From Desulforamulus aquiferis (GTDB lineage Bacteria > Bacillota > Desulfotomaculia > Desulfotomaculales > Desulfotomaculaceae), in assembly GCA_004143605.1 (NCBI GenBank), contig AWVY01000052.1, forward strand, positions 102,650-142,215: a stretch of DNA of 39,566 nt, given 5' to 3'. The number at the start of each line of letters is the position of its first letter. Positions within the stretch are counted from its first letter, which is position 1. The position numbers and the translations under genes are program-made. The notes beneath the pieces are model-generated. The model was given only the letters and a program-made list of their open reading frames with translations, ran no database searches and was not told where the DNA came from. Shown here piece after piece: positions 16,792 to 25,410 of the stretch.

Positions 16792-18008
16792 ATGAAACAA
16801 TTAAAACGTGTAACTACTATTTTGATTTGCCTAGTTTTTATTCTTACCTTAAGTGTGTCGGCAGCTATAGCCGAGCCCAATGCTCAGGACAACCAGGGGC
16901 CAAAACCGGCTCCTAAGTCTGAGGCAGGAAGTAATGCCGGCGGAGTAAAATTAGAAACCACTGCTGAAACAGCAATTTTAATTGATTATGCTTCCGGACA
17001 GATCTTATTTGACAAGGACATGCATGCCTCAAGACCGATGGCCAGTGTAACAAAGCTCATGACAATGCTGCTGATTTGTGAGGCCGAGTCCCTGGGCAAA
17101 ATTAAAATGACCGATAAGGTTTTGACCAGCGAACATGCTGCCAGCATGGGTGGCTCCCAGATATTCCTGGAGCCGGGTGAAGAGTTACCGGCAAAGGAAT
17201 GTTGATATCCATTGCCACAGGCTCTGCTAACGATGCCAGCGTGGCCATGGCAGAGTTTATTGCCGGCTCTGAAGAAGCTTTTGTGGAAATGATGAATGAA
17301 AAGGCCAAGTCCATGGGATTGAAGAATACTCACTTCTCTAATCCTACAGGTCTACCCGTAGAAAATCATTATACATCGGCCTACGATATGGCCAAGGTAC
17401 TTAGGGAGTGCCTAAGGTATCCACTATTCCGAGAAGTTTCTTCTATCTATGAACACGACCTCCGGGGCGGGGATTTTAAACTCTGGAATACCAACAAGCT
17501 TTTGAAATGGTATCCGGGCGCTGATGCAGGTAAAACAGGCTGGACCAATGAAGCCAAGTACTGTCTGGCAGCCTCTGCAAAAAGGATGGGCTGCGGGTAA
17601 TATCAGTGGTACTGGGATGCCCCATGCCCCGCACGCACTTCCAAGAGACCATTAAAATATTTAACTATGGCTTTGCCCGTTACAAGGCTGTGAACTTAGC
17701 TGAGGAAGGACAAGTGATTAAGGAGCTGCCGGTAGGCAAGGGCGAATTAGAAACTGTTAAAATTGTAACCACTGCCCCGGTAAGCCTGGTGGTGTCCAAG
17801 GGGCAGGAAAAAACAGTCCAAGGCACCGTTCAATTGCCCGATAAGCTAGATGCACCCGTTAAAAAAGGACAGGTGGTAGGCAGCTATATCGTAACCAAGG
17901 ACGGTAAGGAGGCCCTCAAGTAGACTGGTGGCAGCCTCAGACGTTGAAAAGGCTTCTCCGCTTAAGCTCTTAAATGATATGCTGGATAGAGTATACGGCA
18001 TGGATTGA
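16792..18008 (+). CDS. dacF: D-alanyl-D-alanine carboxypeptidase DacF, four frame breaks
   Basis: Penicillin-binding serine peptidase (S11) that trims D-Ala from spore peptidoglycan, 406 aa after restoring bases near 17203, 17587, 17918 and 17924. A Sec signal peptide (RVTTILICLVFILTLSVSAAIA, residues about 5-27) leads to SVTKLM (SxxK nucleophile), GSANDA (SxN) and DAGKTGW (KTG), then a beta-rich C-terminal domain and a terminal helix (KLLNDMLDRVYGMD) that may anchor it to the membrane. ATG 16792 follows GGAGGGGG. GCATA at 16725-16729 with AAAGAATATA 16 nt later is a weak sigma-F-like match. Its place before spoIIAA is the classic order. Confidence 0.92.
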
Positions 18009-18028
18009 TAATTAATAATGGAGATTTG

Positions 18029-18066
18029 AACCGTTCCCTGGCAAATGAGCCGGGGGACGGTTTTTG
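18029..18066 (+). terminator. Terminator between dacF and spoIIAA
   Basis: AACCGTTCCCTGGC (18029-18042) pairs with GCCGGGGGACGGTT (18049-18062) with minor mismatches, followed by TTTTT. It implies that the spoIIA operon has its own promoter in the 18067-18223 gap. Confidence 0.85.
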
Positions 18067-18223
18067 CATATGGCGGTCCAGGCACAGGCAGGTTTTTTGT
18101 GCTCCTTTCTTGGAGTATAATCGACAATCATTTTGGAAGAATTTAGCAGGATAACGGGGGGCAGAGGTAGAAATTTTGTTCTTAAGATTTTGACAAGACT
18201 TTAAAGGGGGATGTTGGCAGGAG

Positions 18224-18561
18224 ATGCAGATAGATATAGAACAAAAATGGATGCTTTACTGGTACGTCTAAGCGGAGATCTAGATCTGGGGGTTGCGGAT
18301 AAACTGCGAATAACATTGGACGAGCATCTTAATACAAAAAAGATTAAGTATCTTATTATGAACCTGTCAAGAGTAACCTTTGTTGATAGCTCGGGATTAG
18401 GTGTTATCCTAGGACGATATAAGAAATTAACACCCTTCGGAGGCAAGGTTATTTTGGTAGGTGCACAGCCCCAGGTAAAAAGGATTTTGGAGCTGTCAGG
18501 GCTAATGCAAATTATGGAGAGCTATTTGGATGAAGCCAATGCTCTGGCAAAGATTGTTTAA
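18224..18561 (+). CDS. spoIIAA: Anti-sigma-F factor antagonist SpoIIAA
   Basis: STAS-domain switch protein; unphosphorylated it releases sigma-F from SpoIIAB in the forespore. FVDSSGLGVILGRYK carries the Ser phosphorylated by SpoIIAB. The raw frame starts at ATG 18211 and gives an aberrant N-terminus. Starting at ATG 18224 and restoring one A in the A run near 18246 gives MQIDIEQK...DALLVRLSGDLDLG, which matches family N-termini far better and yields 112 aa. Neither start has an ideal ribosome site. A weak sigma-H-like match (AGGATAA near 18148, AGAAAT near 18169) fits expression at sporulation onset, but is inference. Confidence 0.9.
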
Positions 18562-18577
18562 TTGAGGAGTGGTGTAA

Positions 18578-19024
18578 GTGAAAGCTGTAAATTGTTGCTC
18601 AATAGAGTTTCATAGTATTGCCGAGAATGTGAGTTTTGCCAGGGTTGCTGTGGCAGCCTTCGCTTCCCAACTGGACTGTACCTTACCGGAGCTTGAGGAA
18701 ATTAAGGTGGCTGTTTCTGAAGCGGTGGGTAATGCAATAATTCATGGATACCGTAAGCAAACAGATAAAACCGTGAGGCTAACGGTTAAAATTTATAAGG
18801 AAGGACTTGAAATAATAGTGGAAGATAGCGGACAAGGTATAGATGATATTGATTTAGCTATGCAGCCGGCCTATTCCACCGACCCTGAGAGAATGGGGCT
18901 GGGCTTTGTGTTTATGCAGTCCTTCAGTGACAGGCTGAGGGTTGAATCAACTCCTGGACTAGGTACAACCGTAACAATGTTCAAACATATAGGAATCCGT
19001 GGTGCCAAAGCCCGGGCCAACTAG
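18578..19024 (+). CDS. spoIIAB: Anti-sigma-F factor / serine kinase SpoIIAB
   Basis: GHKL-fold protein kinase and anti-sigma factor, 148 aa, intact. It binds SigF and phosphorylates SpoIIAA. The N box is EAVGNAIIHGY (about residues 48-58), the G1 box VEDSGQGIDD, the G2 box GLGFVFMQ and the final ATP-lid GTTVTM. The start GTG 18578 follows GAGGAGTGG; it begins 16 bp after spoIIAA and ends 15 bp before sigF, so the three form one operon. Confidence 0.95.
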   Translation: MKAVNCCSIEFHSIAENVSFARVAVAAFASQLDCTLPELEEIKVAVSEAVGNAIIHGYRKQTDKTVRLTVKIYKEGLEIIVEDSGQGIDDIDLAMQPAYSTDPERMGLGFVFMQSFSDRLRVESTPGLGTTVTMFKHIGIRGAKARAN

Positions 19025-19039
19025 TAAGGGGGGTGCCCC

Positions 19040-19819
19040 ATGAGCTCAACTAGGCTTTTGGAAATGAACCTTCCCCGCTTCCCGCTGCTGGGCGATCAGG
19101 AAATGCGTGATTTAATCAAAAAAGCTCAGTCCGGTAATACGGAAGCTAGGGAGAGGTTGGTTAACTGTAACCTAAAGCTGGTATTTAACCTTGTACAGAG
19201 GTTTAACAACCGGGGTTATGAGCTGGAGGATTTATTTCAGATAGGTTGCATTGGTCTAATGAAGGCCATTGATAAATTTGATTTATCCTATGATGTCAAA
19301 TTTTCTACCTATGCAGTACCTATGATCGTAGGGGAAATACGGAGATTCCTCAGGGATGATAGCCCCGTGAAGGTAAGTAGATCCCTTAAGGAAACGGCTT
19401 ATAAAATTCAGCAGACCAGGGATCGGCTGACGGCCAGACTTGGCCGTGACCCATCAATCAATGAAATCGCCAGTGAATTAGGTTTCCAGCGTGAGGAAGT
19501 CGTCAACGCCCTTGAGGCGGCCCAAACGCCAACCTCCATTTACGAAACCTTACATCAGGATGACGGAGATCCCATATATATTCTAGACCAATTAAGCGAT
19601 GGTGAAGAGGGGGATTCTCCCTGGCTGGAAAAACTAGCTGTAAAACAGCTATTAATTGAGCTGCCAGAGCGGGATAGGCAGATACTCTTGTGGCGATTTT
19701 TTGAGGATAAAACCCAATCGGAGGTGGCTGCCAGGCTTGGGCTTTCCCAGGTACAGGTTTCAAGGCTTGAAAGGCAGGCTTTAAGAAAGTTAAAGGAGCT
19801 TATGATTCAATCTGGTTAA
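19040..19819 (+). CDS. sigF: RNA polymerase sigma factor SigF (forespore)
   Basis: Intact 259-aa sigma-70 family factor that starts forespore transcription. Region 2 is visible in NLKLVFNLVQRFNNRG, EDLFQIGCIGLMKAIDKFD and FSTYAVPMIVGEIRRFLRD; region 3 in VSRSLKETAYKIQQ and SINEIASELGF; region 4 in LPERDRQILLWRFFEDKTQSE and the helix-turn-helix GLSQVQVSRLERQALRKL. ATG 19040 follows AGGGGGGTG. Operon position after spoIIAA-spoIIAB distinguishes it from SigG. A terminator follows. Confidence 0.95.
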   Translation: MSSTRLLEMNLPRFPLLGDQEMRDLIKKAQSGNTEARERLVNCNLKLVFNLVQRFNNRGYELEDLFQIGCIGLMKAIDKFDLSYDVKFSTYAVPMIVGEIRRFLRDDSPVKVSRSLKETAYKIQQTRDRLTARLGRDPSINEIASELGFQREEVVNALEAAQTPTSIYETLHQDDGDPIYILDQLSDGEEGDSPWLEKLAVKQLLIELPERDRQILLWRFFEDKTQSEVAARLGLSQVQVSRLERQALRKLKELMIQSG

Positions 19820-19820
19820 A

Positions 19821-19854
19821 AGAATCGGTTCAATATGAGCCGATTCTTTCTTTT
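19821..19854 (+). terminator. Terminator after sigF
   Basis: AGAATCGG (19821-19828) pairs with CCGATTCT (19840-19847) followed by TTCTTTTA; it closes the spoIIA operon. Confidence 0.85.
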
Positions 19855-19867
19855 ATAGTTGTTTTCT

Positions 19868-19896
19868 GAATAAAACAACTCCTGATACACATAATA
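19868..19896 (+). promoter_or_regulatory. Consensus-quality sigma-G promoter before the dodecin gene
   Basis: GAATA (19868-19872), exactly 17 nt, then CATAATA (19890-19896). Both elements satisfy the forespore sigma-G consensus (GHATR, 17-18 nt, CATNHTA) with no mismatch. Transcription would begin near 19903, about 30 bp before the GTG at 19934. Motif-based, not tested. Confidence 0.6.
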
Positions 19897-19933
19897 CCGT
19901 TAGTATTTAACAGAAATATAAGGGGGCATTATT

Positions 19934-20143
19934 GTGTATAAGGATGTAAGGGCCATAAGGGTAAGTGAGCTAATCGGAGAATCGCAAAACGGCTGGCGTG
20001 ATGCGGTACAAAATGCTGTAAATGAAGCTTCAAAAAATTTAAATAACATTACCGGTGTGGAAATAACTAATTTTACCGCCGATGTGGAGAACGGCCAATT
20101 GGTAGATTTTAAAGCGACCATGAAAGTGGCCTACACTGATTAG
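19934..20143 (+). CDS. Dodecin family protein
   Basis: A 69-aa protein of the dodecin family, small proteins that form hollow 12-mers and in known cases store flavins. RAIRVSELIGESQNGWRDAVQNAV (about residues 6-29) and ASKNLNNITGVEITNFTADV match the beta-alpha-beta-beta fold, ending in DFKATMKVAYTD. The flavin-stacking Trp found in archaeal dodecins (NLRWFEV) is replaced by TGVEI, a variant I recall from other Firmicutes, so flavin binding is not certain. GTG 19934 follows AAGGGGG. It is flanked by terminators on both sides and so is monocistronic, under the forespore-type promoter. Confidence 0.8.
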   Translation: MYKDVRAIRVSELIGESQNGWRDAVQNAVNEASKNLNNITGVEITNFTADVENGQLVDFKATMKVAYTD

Positions 20144-20152
20144 ATACTGGAG

Positions 20153-20175
20153 AGGACACCTGCGGGTGTCCTTTT
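20153..20175 (+). terminator. Terminator after the dodecin gene
   Basis: AGGACACC (20153-20160) pairs perfectly with GGTGTCCT (20165-20172) with a four-base loop, then TTT. Confidence 0.85.
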
Positions 20176-20235
20176 GCAGCATGAAAAAAGTCAGGGTTTT
20201 TCCTAAATGAGGGAAATAACCGGGAGACAGGTGAT

Positions 20236-20849
20236 TTGCAGGTGCAGGAAAAACGGAATGTTATCCTGGTCACCGACGGGGATCAGATAGCACGAAGGTC
20301 CCTTGAAGTGGCTGCCCGTAATGTGGGGGCGAGATGCATTTCCATGTCCGCTGGGAATCCCACCAGGCTTAGCGGCAAGGAGTTGGTAGAATTAATCAAG
20401 TCCGCTGCCCATGATCCGGTGGTGGTTATGTTTGATGATAAGGGACACGAAGGACAGGGCCCAGGGGAAAGGGCTTTGCTTGAAGTCTACAATGACCCGG
20501 GAATTAACATTCTGGGGGTAGTGGCGGTGGCATCAAACAGCTTTTGCTGTGATGGAGCCAAAGTAGATATTTCCGTCACCGACACCTGCCAGGTGGTCAA
20601 TGGACCCGTAAATAAATATGGGAAAACAACCAAACGAAGGGTCTTACAGGGGGATACGGTAGAAATATTAAATGACCTAGACGTCCCCATAGTAGTTGGC
20701 ATTGGCGACATAGGCAAAATGAACGGGGATGATGATTACCACTTTGGAGCCAGTGTAACCACCAGGGCTCTTCAGGAAATTATAGAAAGGAGTGGATTTA
20801 GTGGCGGCATCAGTAGAGAAAGAAGCTCCCAGGTTTATACGAATATTGA
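20236..20849 (+). CDS. spoVAE: Stage V sporulation protein AE (SpoVAEa type), one frame break
   Basis: A soluble protein of 204 aa once one C is restored in the run near 20829. It belongs to the SpoVAEa group tied to calcium-dipicolinate movement in spores. Signatures are NVILVTDGDQIARRSLEVAA, ARCISMSAGNPTRLSG, PVVVMFDDKGHEGQGPGE and VPIVVGIGDIGKM. In the raw frame it runs on into SpoVAF and looks like a fusion, but the restored base brings a stop at 20847-20849. The start TTG 20236 has a close GGTGAT; GTG 20242 is an alternative. The 3' end overlaps the spoVAF start by 49 bp, so translation is coupled. Confidence 0.85.
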
Positions 20850-22337
20850 AAAGAACATTGAATATTTAAATGACCTATTGGGTTTTGGAGAAAGCTACGA
20901 TATTGTGCTGCGAAGATTCAACGTTGCAGGTAAGGAAATAGCCATGTATTCCATCAACGGCTTTGTAAAAGATGATGTGATGGCCCTAATCCTTAGAAAC
21001 TTAGACCAGCTTAAGCGGGGAGATGTTTCTCCCAATAGTCTTAAAAAACTTTTTAACGAACACATTAACCATATACAGGTGGATTTGGCCAATAACCTTG
21101 ACCAGGTAATAGACGGAATCCTGAGCGGCCCCTTAGCCCTTCTAATTGAAGGTGAGGACCAGGCCTTATCATCGACCTGCGTACCTATCCAGGCCGGTCA
21201 CCCCAGGAACCTGATCTTGAAAAGGTAGTCCGGGGGCCAAGGGATGGGTTTGTGGAAAGTGTTGTACAAAATACCTTGCTGATGAGGCGTCGCCTTAGGG
21301 ACCCCCGTATGAGAAATGAAGTAATACAAGTAGGAACCCGCTCTAAAACAGACATAGTAATCTCTTACATAGACGACATAGTCAATCCTGACATGGTTAA
21401 GAGGGTTAAGGAAAATATACAAAAAATAAAGATTGACGGGATTCCTATGGCGGAAAAAGCTGTAGAAGAGTTAATAGAGCCAGGCAAATATGGCCACCTT
21501 TTTCCCAAGGTTCGCTTTACGGAGCGCCCGGATGTAGCTGTTGCCCATTTACTGGAGGGTAGAATTGTTGTTACTGTCGATACATCCCCCAGTGCCATGA
21601 TCACTCCCTGCACCCTGTGGGATCACCTGCAGGCAGCAGAGGAATACCGCCAGGGACCGCCCATCGGGGTCTATATCAGATGGGTGAGGTACCTGGGAGT
21701 GCTTGTGGCTTTATTCCTGCTGCCCCTCTGGTTCTTGTTTTCCGTTCAGCCTGATCTTCTACCACCTAGCCTTAGATTTATCGGCCCCAGTGAGCCGGGA
21801 AGAATTCCCCTGATAGTGCAATTTGTCATGGCTGAGCTGGCGGTAGATATGATCAGACTAGCCTCGGTCCATACGCCGTCGCCCCTGGCAATTTCCACCG
21901 GTATTATAGCTGCCATACTAATTGGTGACGTGGCCATAACCGTCGGACTCTTTAGCGCCGAGGTAGTCATGTACACAGCGGTAGCAGCGGTAGCCTCCTT
22001 CATCATCCCCAGCTATGAGCTCAGCTGGGCGGTAAGAATTGTAAGGCTGTTCTTGCTCCTAGCCACAGCAGCCTTTAGACTGCCGGGATTGATTATCGCT
22101 ATGCTCCTCGTTCTGGCTTACCTAATGCGTACCAAATCCCTGGGCGTTCCCTACCTCTGGCCCCTCATTCCCTTTAATGCCAAAGAAATGTTTGCAGTGA
22201 TAGTAAGAACCCCGGTAACACTAAGAAACAAAAGACCGGCCATATTCCACACCTTGGACCCGGTCAGACAAGCAGTACCTGAACCAGCCGCAAAAAGGAG
22301 CGGGGAGAAGATAAAGAAAAGAAATAGCGTCAAATGA
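20801..22337 (+). CDS. spoVAF: Stage V sporulation protein AF, GerA-like membrane protein, two frame breaks
   Basis: A 512-aa homologue of germinant-receptor A subunits that sits in the spore inner membrane. GTG 20801 lies 7 nt after AAAGGAGTG inside the spoVAE gene; restoring one C near 20829 gives MAASVEKEAPQVYTNIEKNI. A second missing base near 21167 restores the ALIIDLRTYPGRSPQEPDLE region. Later signatures are VRGPRDGFVES, LRDPRMRNEVIQVG, SYIDDIVNPDMV and PSAMITPCTLWD, followed by about five membrane helices. The basic tail ends KIKKRNSVK. The window has no spoVAC, spoVAD or spoVAEb next to it. Confidence 0.9.
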
Positions 22338-22367
22338 AATCCTGTGTTGAGTCACAGGATTTTTTTT
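22337..22367 (+). terminator. Terminator after spoVAF
   Basis: AAATCCTGTG (22337-22346) pairs with CACAGGATTT around TTGAGT, followed by eight Ts. Confidence 0.9.
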
Positions 22368-22394
22368 GGGACAAGGGGACAGGTTCGTTGTCCC
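22368..22394 (+). repeat. REP-like palindrome, left copy
   Basis: A 27-bp palindrome, GGGACAA...TTGTCCC, abutting the spoVAF terminator. The reverse complement recurs at 23109-23135 with one mismatch. The GGGGACAGGTTC core is typical of REP sequences mobilised by REP-associated tyrosine (Y1) transposases, though no such gene is in the window. Confidence 0.65.
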
Positions 22395-22522
22395 TATATA
22401 ATCCTTATTATAGATAAGGTTTGGGGAGAGTTTGTGAGATAACTAGGAAGGTTACAAAATAATGATGTAGAACTAAGACAATATAATTAAATATAAAATT
22501 TATTTCATGTTGGTGATACTGT

Positions 22523-23082
22523 ATGAAATTAACCTATGCTCTTGTTATTATTTTACTCATCTTACAGGGAGGCTGTTTTAATAGTCAGACCAGGGATGTT
22601 CCTGTAAACCAGCCTCTGGGGTATAGGGCAGAACCGCAAGTCGTAACAAAACTGAAGGTTCCAAACCAGGATACTAAAATGGAGGTTGATTATCCTGTAG
22701 CTTGGCCTAATCTAGTAATAAGTTGTTTATCAAAGAATATTCCTTGGGTACGTGGAGATGCAAATTTCACTGGTCAAGTAAATGGTGTCATAGGGAATAC
22801 TAGCTTTGGTTGCGATGAAAACAAAGCTATATTGATAAAACCCACAGAATTAAAACCTAATGCTGTATTATCGTTTACGCAGATGACGTTAAGGGATTAG
22901 ATAGTCCCAAATACTTTTTATGGCTACTAAACACTGAACATAGGCTTATTCCATATAACATAGATGAAGATAGCATTATCGTACCAACTGACGAAGGCGA
23001 GTATCTATATTATCTTTTAGTAGATTGGGGAAAAGGCGATAATACTATCTCCTACTGGTTTAAGGTAAAGGTAGTCCAATGA
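22523..23082 (+). CDS. Putative lipoprotein of unknown function, one frame break
   Basis: A 186-aa exported protein. The N-terminus MKLTYALVIILLILQGGC carries a lipoprotein signal with lipobox LQGGC, so the mature protein would be lipid-anchored at C18. One missing base near 22878 splits it; restored, it reads QDDVKGLDSPKYFLWLLNTE and later DEGEYLYYLLVDWGKGDN and ISYWFKVKVVQ. The DWGKGDN/YWFKV ending resembles small Firmicutes lipoproteins of unknown role. It is visibly more AT-rich than its neighbours and lies between inverted REP-like repeats, hinting at an acquired gene. Start ATG 22523 after TTGGTGATA. Confidence 0.65.
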
Positions 23083-23108
23083 TTCATAGTATTAATACCT
23101 ATACAGGC

Positions 23109-23135
23109 GGGACAAGGAACCTGTCCCCTTGTCCC
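23109..23135 (-). repeat. REP-like palindrome, right inverted copy
   Basis: GGGACAAGGAACCTGTCCCC and the following TTGTCCC; its reverse complement equals the copy at 22368-22394 except for one base. The two copies bracket the lipoprotein gene. Confidence 0.65.
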
Positions 23136-23210
23136 GAATAACAGTGCAATAAAAAAGCAGAATCAGTGAAAAATATAATTTAAGCATTATTATTAAAGGG
23201 GTAGAACGAT

Positions 23211-24290
23211 TTGAGTAAATTTCCTAAAATAGCAATCATAGGTGCTGGTCCTGCTGGTTTGGCTTGTGCATTAGAATGTGAGAAGCTTGGAGTGATTCCC
23301 CATCTTTTCGACAGTGGAGAAACAGTCGGTTGGGAGTGGCCTTCCGTTATATTACTGCTCAATATATTAGAAGTTCCAATGGGCGGTAATATTAGAGAAT
23401 ACATTAAGGATATATACAAAATTGATATTCAGCCAATTTCGCCTTGTACGGAACTTATTATGAAGTCACCAAATAAACAGACAAAGATAACTGGAAATTT
23501 AGGATTTTTTTATTCACGGGGTAAAAGAAAAAGCTCCCTTGAAAATCAGCTCCTAAATATGCTTATAAATACACCCGTCTTTTATAATCGCCCAGCCGAC
23601 TATAAAGAACTCTCTCAGAATTATGACTATGTAGTTGTTGCCACAGGGAATGAAAAAGTCGCTAAGGAGTTAGGGGTTTGGGAGGAATACGGACAAGTAC
23701 ATATTTGGAGTGCCCTTACTATAGGTCAATTCAAAACTGATTCTACAACAATATATTTTAATACTGACTATGCAGGTGAAGGTTACGCTAGGCTTACTCC
23801 ATTTGATTCATTTCACGCTATCGTTGACCTATATAATATTGGTAAAGATAAATTTGAAACAGACAAGCTATATAACAATTTTATAGCAAAAGAGGGTTTA
23901 TCAAATTTGGAAATAAAATATCAAATGCTGCTGCCACCTTTTTCTACTGGCAAGGTAAAGAAATTTCAGGTTAATAATATAATGTTAGCAGGACGTACTG
24001 CTGGCTTAACAGAAAGGCTCACAGGAACAGGTGCAATTGCAGCTTTAGGAAGTGGTATATTTGCAGCTAGAGCGATCATAAAGAATAAGGATTATGAAAC
24101 CTTAGTAAAGCCACTACAGGCTCATATAGAAAATGTATCTGCTTTTCGTAAAATCATGGAGAAACTTGATAACAATGGTCTTGATAAAATGGTTGCTATT
24201 ACAGATACTCCAGGTATTAAACAACTCATGTATAATACGAGACTAAATTTTTTAGACATTGTTGGGACTATTCTTAAAAAAGTAATGTAA
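23211..24290 (+). CDS. FAD/NAD(P)-dependent oxidoreductase
   Basis: Intact 359-aa flavoprotein with an N-terminal Rossmann motif AIIGAGPAGLACALECEKLG (residues 8-27) ending in the acidic LFDS that would bind the FAD ribose, and a C-terminal FAD site NNIMLAGRTAGLTERLTGTG. A second nucleotide-contact segment YVVVATGNEKVAKEL lies near residue 140. The fold suggests a geranylgeranyl-reductase or monooxygenase-like flavoprotein, but the substrate is unknown. TTG 23211 follows AAAGGGG. Like the preceding lipoprotein gene it is AT-rich compared with the sporulation block. It converges with mobA, 14 bp away, with no clear terminator between. Confidence 0.75.
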   Translation: MSKFPKIAIIGAGPAGLACALECEKLGVIPHLFDSGETVGWEWPSVILLLNILEVPMGGNIREYIKDIYKIDIQPISPCTELIMKSPNKQTKITGNLGFFYSRGKRKSSLENQLLNMLINTPVFYNRPADYKELSQNYDYVVVATGNEKVAKELGVWEEYGQVHIWSALTIGQFKTDSTTIYFNTDYAGEGYARLTPFDSFHAIVDLYNIGKDKFETDKLYNNFIAKEGLSNLEIKYQMLLPPFSTGKVKKFQVNNIMLAGRTAGLTERLTGTGAIAALGSGIFAARAIIKNKDYETLVKPLQAHIENVSAFRKIMEKLDNNGLDKMVAITDTPGIKQLMYNTRLNFLDIVGTILKKVM

Positions 24291-24304
24291 AAAATCACAT
24301 TTAT

Positions 24305-24934
24305 TTATACAGACACGTTCTGGGCCTGCTGGTAATCTTCGGGGGTATTTACATTAAAGAATATCGTATTCCAGTTGAACTCGGGATGCTTGTTAAAATC
24401 AAAGTACCTGACATGGACCTGTTCGTAGAAGGAAGTAATTCTTGGCCTCTCTGATTGCAGGGACTGCTCAATGGCAGGAAGACATCTTTTGCTGTAGGCA
24501 GCATGCAGGGGCTGAAGGTATCGATCCCTTTGTGGGACAGAGATATCAAATTTACCATCAAGCCTTGCCAGTAAAAGGTTTGCTAACTGCGTGTTTAAAA
24601 AGGGCATGTCACAAGCCACAAAGAAAGCAGAGTCATTAGTAATATTTTTAAGACCCGAGTGGATGCCGGCCAATGGGCCACGGTTTTGGTAATAGTCTGT
24701 GAAGATTGGTAGACCAAGATATTTGTACTGCTGGGGATTATTGCTGCTAATAAGGATCTCTTCAAAATGAGGACGAAGCTTGCTTATAATCACTTCTAAC
24801 ATGGGCTTGCCATTAAAACTTAGTAAAGCCTTATTGGTTTTCATTCTGCTGCTGTTACCTCCCACTAAGATTACAGCAGACGAAGCTCTTTTGTCCAAAC
24901 CTATCACATCATTTCCAAGTAGTTTTTTTGGCAA
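24305..24934 (-). CDS. mobA: Molybdenum cofactor guanylyltransferase MobA
   Basis: Transfers GMP from GTP to molybdopterin to make the guanine dinucleotide cofactor used by enzymes such as formate dehydrogenase. 209 aa, intact. VILVGGNSSRMKTNKALLSFNG is the GTP-binding loop; GPLAGIHSGL and VACDMPFL carry the guanine-binding and Mg2+ Asp residues. The usual MGxDK Asp is Asn here (MKTNK). The start is uncertain: TTG 24934 gives about 17 residues before the core, and GTG 24907 would shorten that; neither has a strong ribosome site. It lies 4 kb from the molybdo-/tungsto-enzyme gene fdhA, a likely client. Confidence 0.88.
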   Translation of the reverse strand: MPKKLLGNDVIGLDKRASSAVILVGGNSSRMKTNKALLSFNGKPMLEVIISKLRPHFEEILISSNNPQQYKYLGLPIFTDYYQNRGPLAGIHSGLKNITNDSAFFVACDMPFLNTQLANLLLARLDGKFDISVPQRDRYLQPLHAAYSKRCLPAIEQSLQSERPRITSFYEQVHVRYFDFNKHPEFNWNTIFFNVNTPEDYQQAQNVSV

Positions 24935-25070
24935 ATTTGCTTAACTAGGCCTCAATATCTATTATAAAGCCTAGCCAGAGCTATTGCAAAGCTCTTGTCC
25001 TATATAGAGATATATAGATCAGGAAAATTCTGTCAATATTATAAATTTTCTGACACTAAAGATATAACTG

Positions 25071-25099
25071 TTGCCACGGGGACGTTTGTTTGGCATAAT
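25071..25099 (+). promoter_or_regulatory. Candidate vegetative promoter for tatA
   Basis: TTGCCA (25071-25076), 17 nt, CATAAT (25094-25099), about 50 bp before tatA. The rest of the 24935-25148 gap holds short inverted repeats (CTAGGC/GCCTAG around 24945-24975 and AGAGCT/AGCTCT just after) and AT-rich DNA; no gene seen there. Confidence 0.45.
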
Positions 25100-25148
25100 T
25101 AGTACAAGATAAGTTATAGACAACCATTTCGGATAGACTGAAAGGGGA

Positions 25149-25379
25149 GTGAGAGTTTTCTTCGAGGGAATTTTTCAACCAACTCACATATTACTGATTT
25201 TAGTCGTTGTTTTGATAGTCTTTGGCCCTGGAAAACTGCCTGAAGTAGGTAAAGCGGTTGGCAAGACCATAGGTGAGTTTAGACGGGCAGCATCCCAGGT
25301 GAACTTTGACCTGGAGGAACCAAAGAAAGAGAAAAAGGAAGATAATAAGGAAGAGCCAAAAGACAGCAAACCTAGTTAA
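25149..25379 (+). CDS. tatA: Twin-arginine translocase subunit TatA
   Basis: Pore-forming subunit of the Tat system that exports folded, often cofactor-bearing proteins. 76 aa: one N-terminal membrane helix (HILLILVVVLIVFGPGKLPE, residues 13-32) with the conserved FGPGKLPE hinge, the amphipathic helix VGKAVGKTIGEFRRA, and a charged Lys/Glu tail. The start is unresolved: GTG 25149 overlaps AAAGGGGAG too closely, and a missing base around the T run at 25154 could hide a better start. Followed by tatC, so together they form a minimal TatAC system. Confidence 0.85.
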   Translation: MRVFFEGIFQPTHILLILVVVLIVFGPGKLPEVGKAVGKTIGEFRRAASQVNFDLEEPKKEKKEDNKEEPKDSKPS

Positions 25380-25410
25380 ATAGTTTTTTGGTTAGATAAA
25401 TATCTGTATT

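Noticed and set aside
20236-21228. A genuine SpoVAE-SpoVAF fusion protein
   Set aside because: A single restored base gives both the normal stop and the normal start with its ribosome site.
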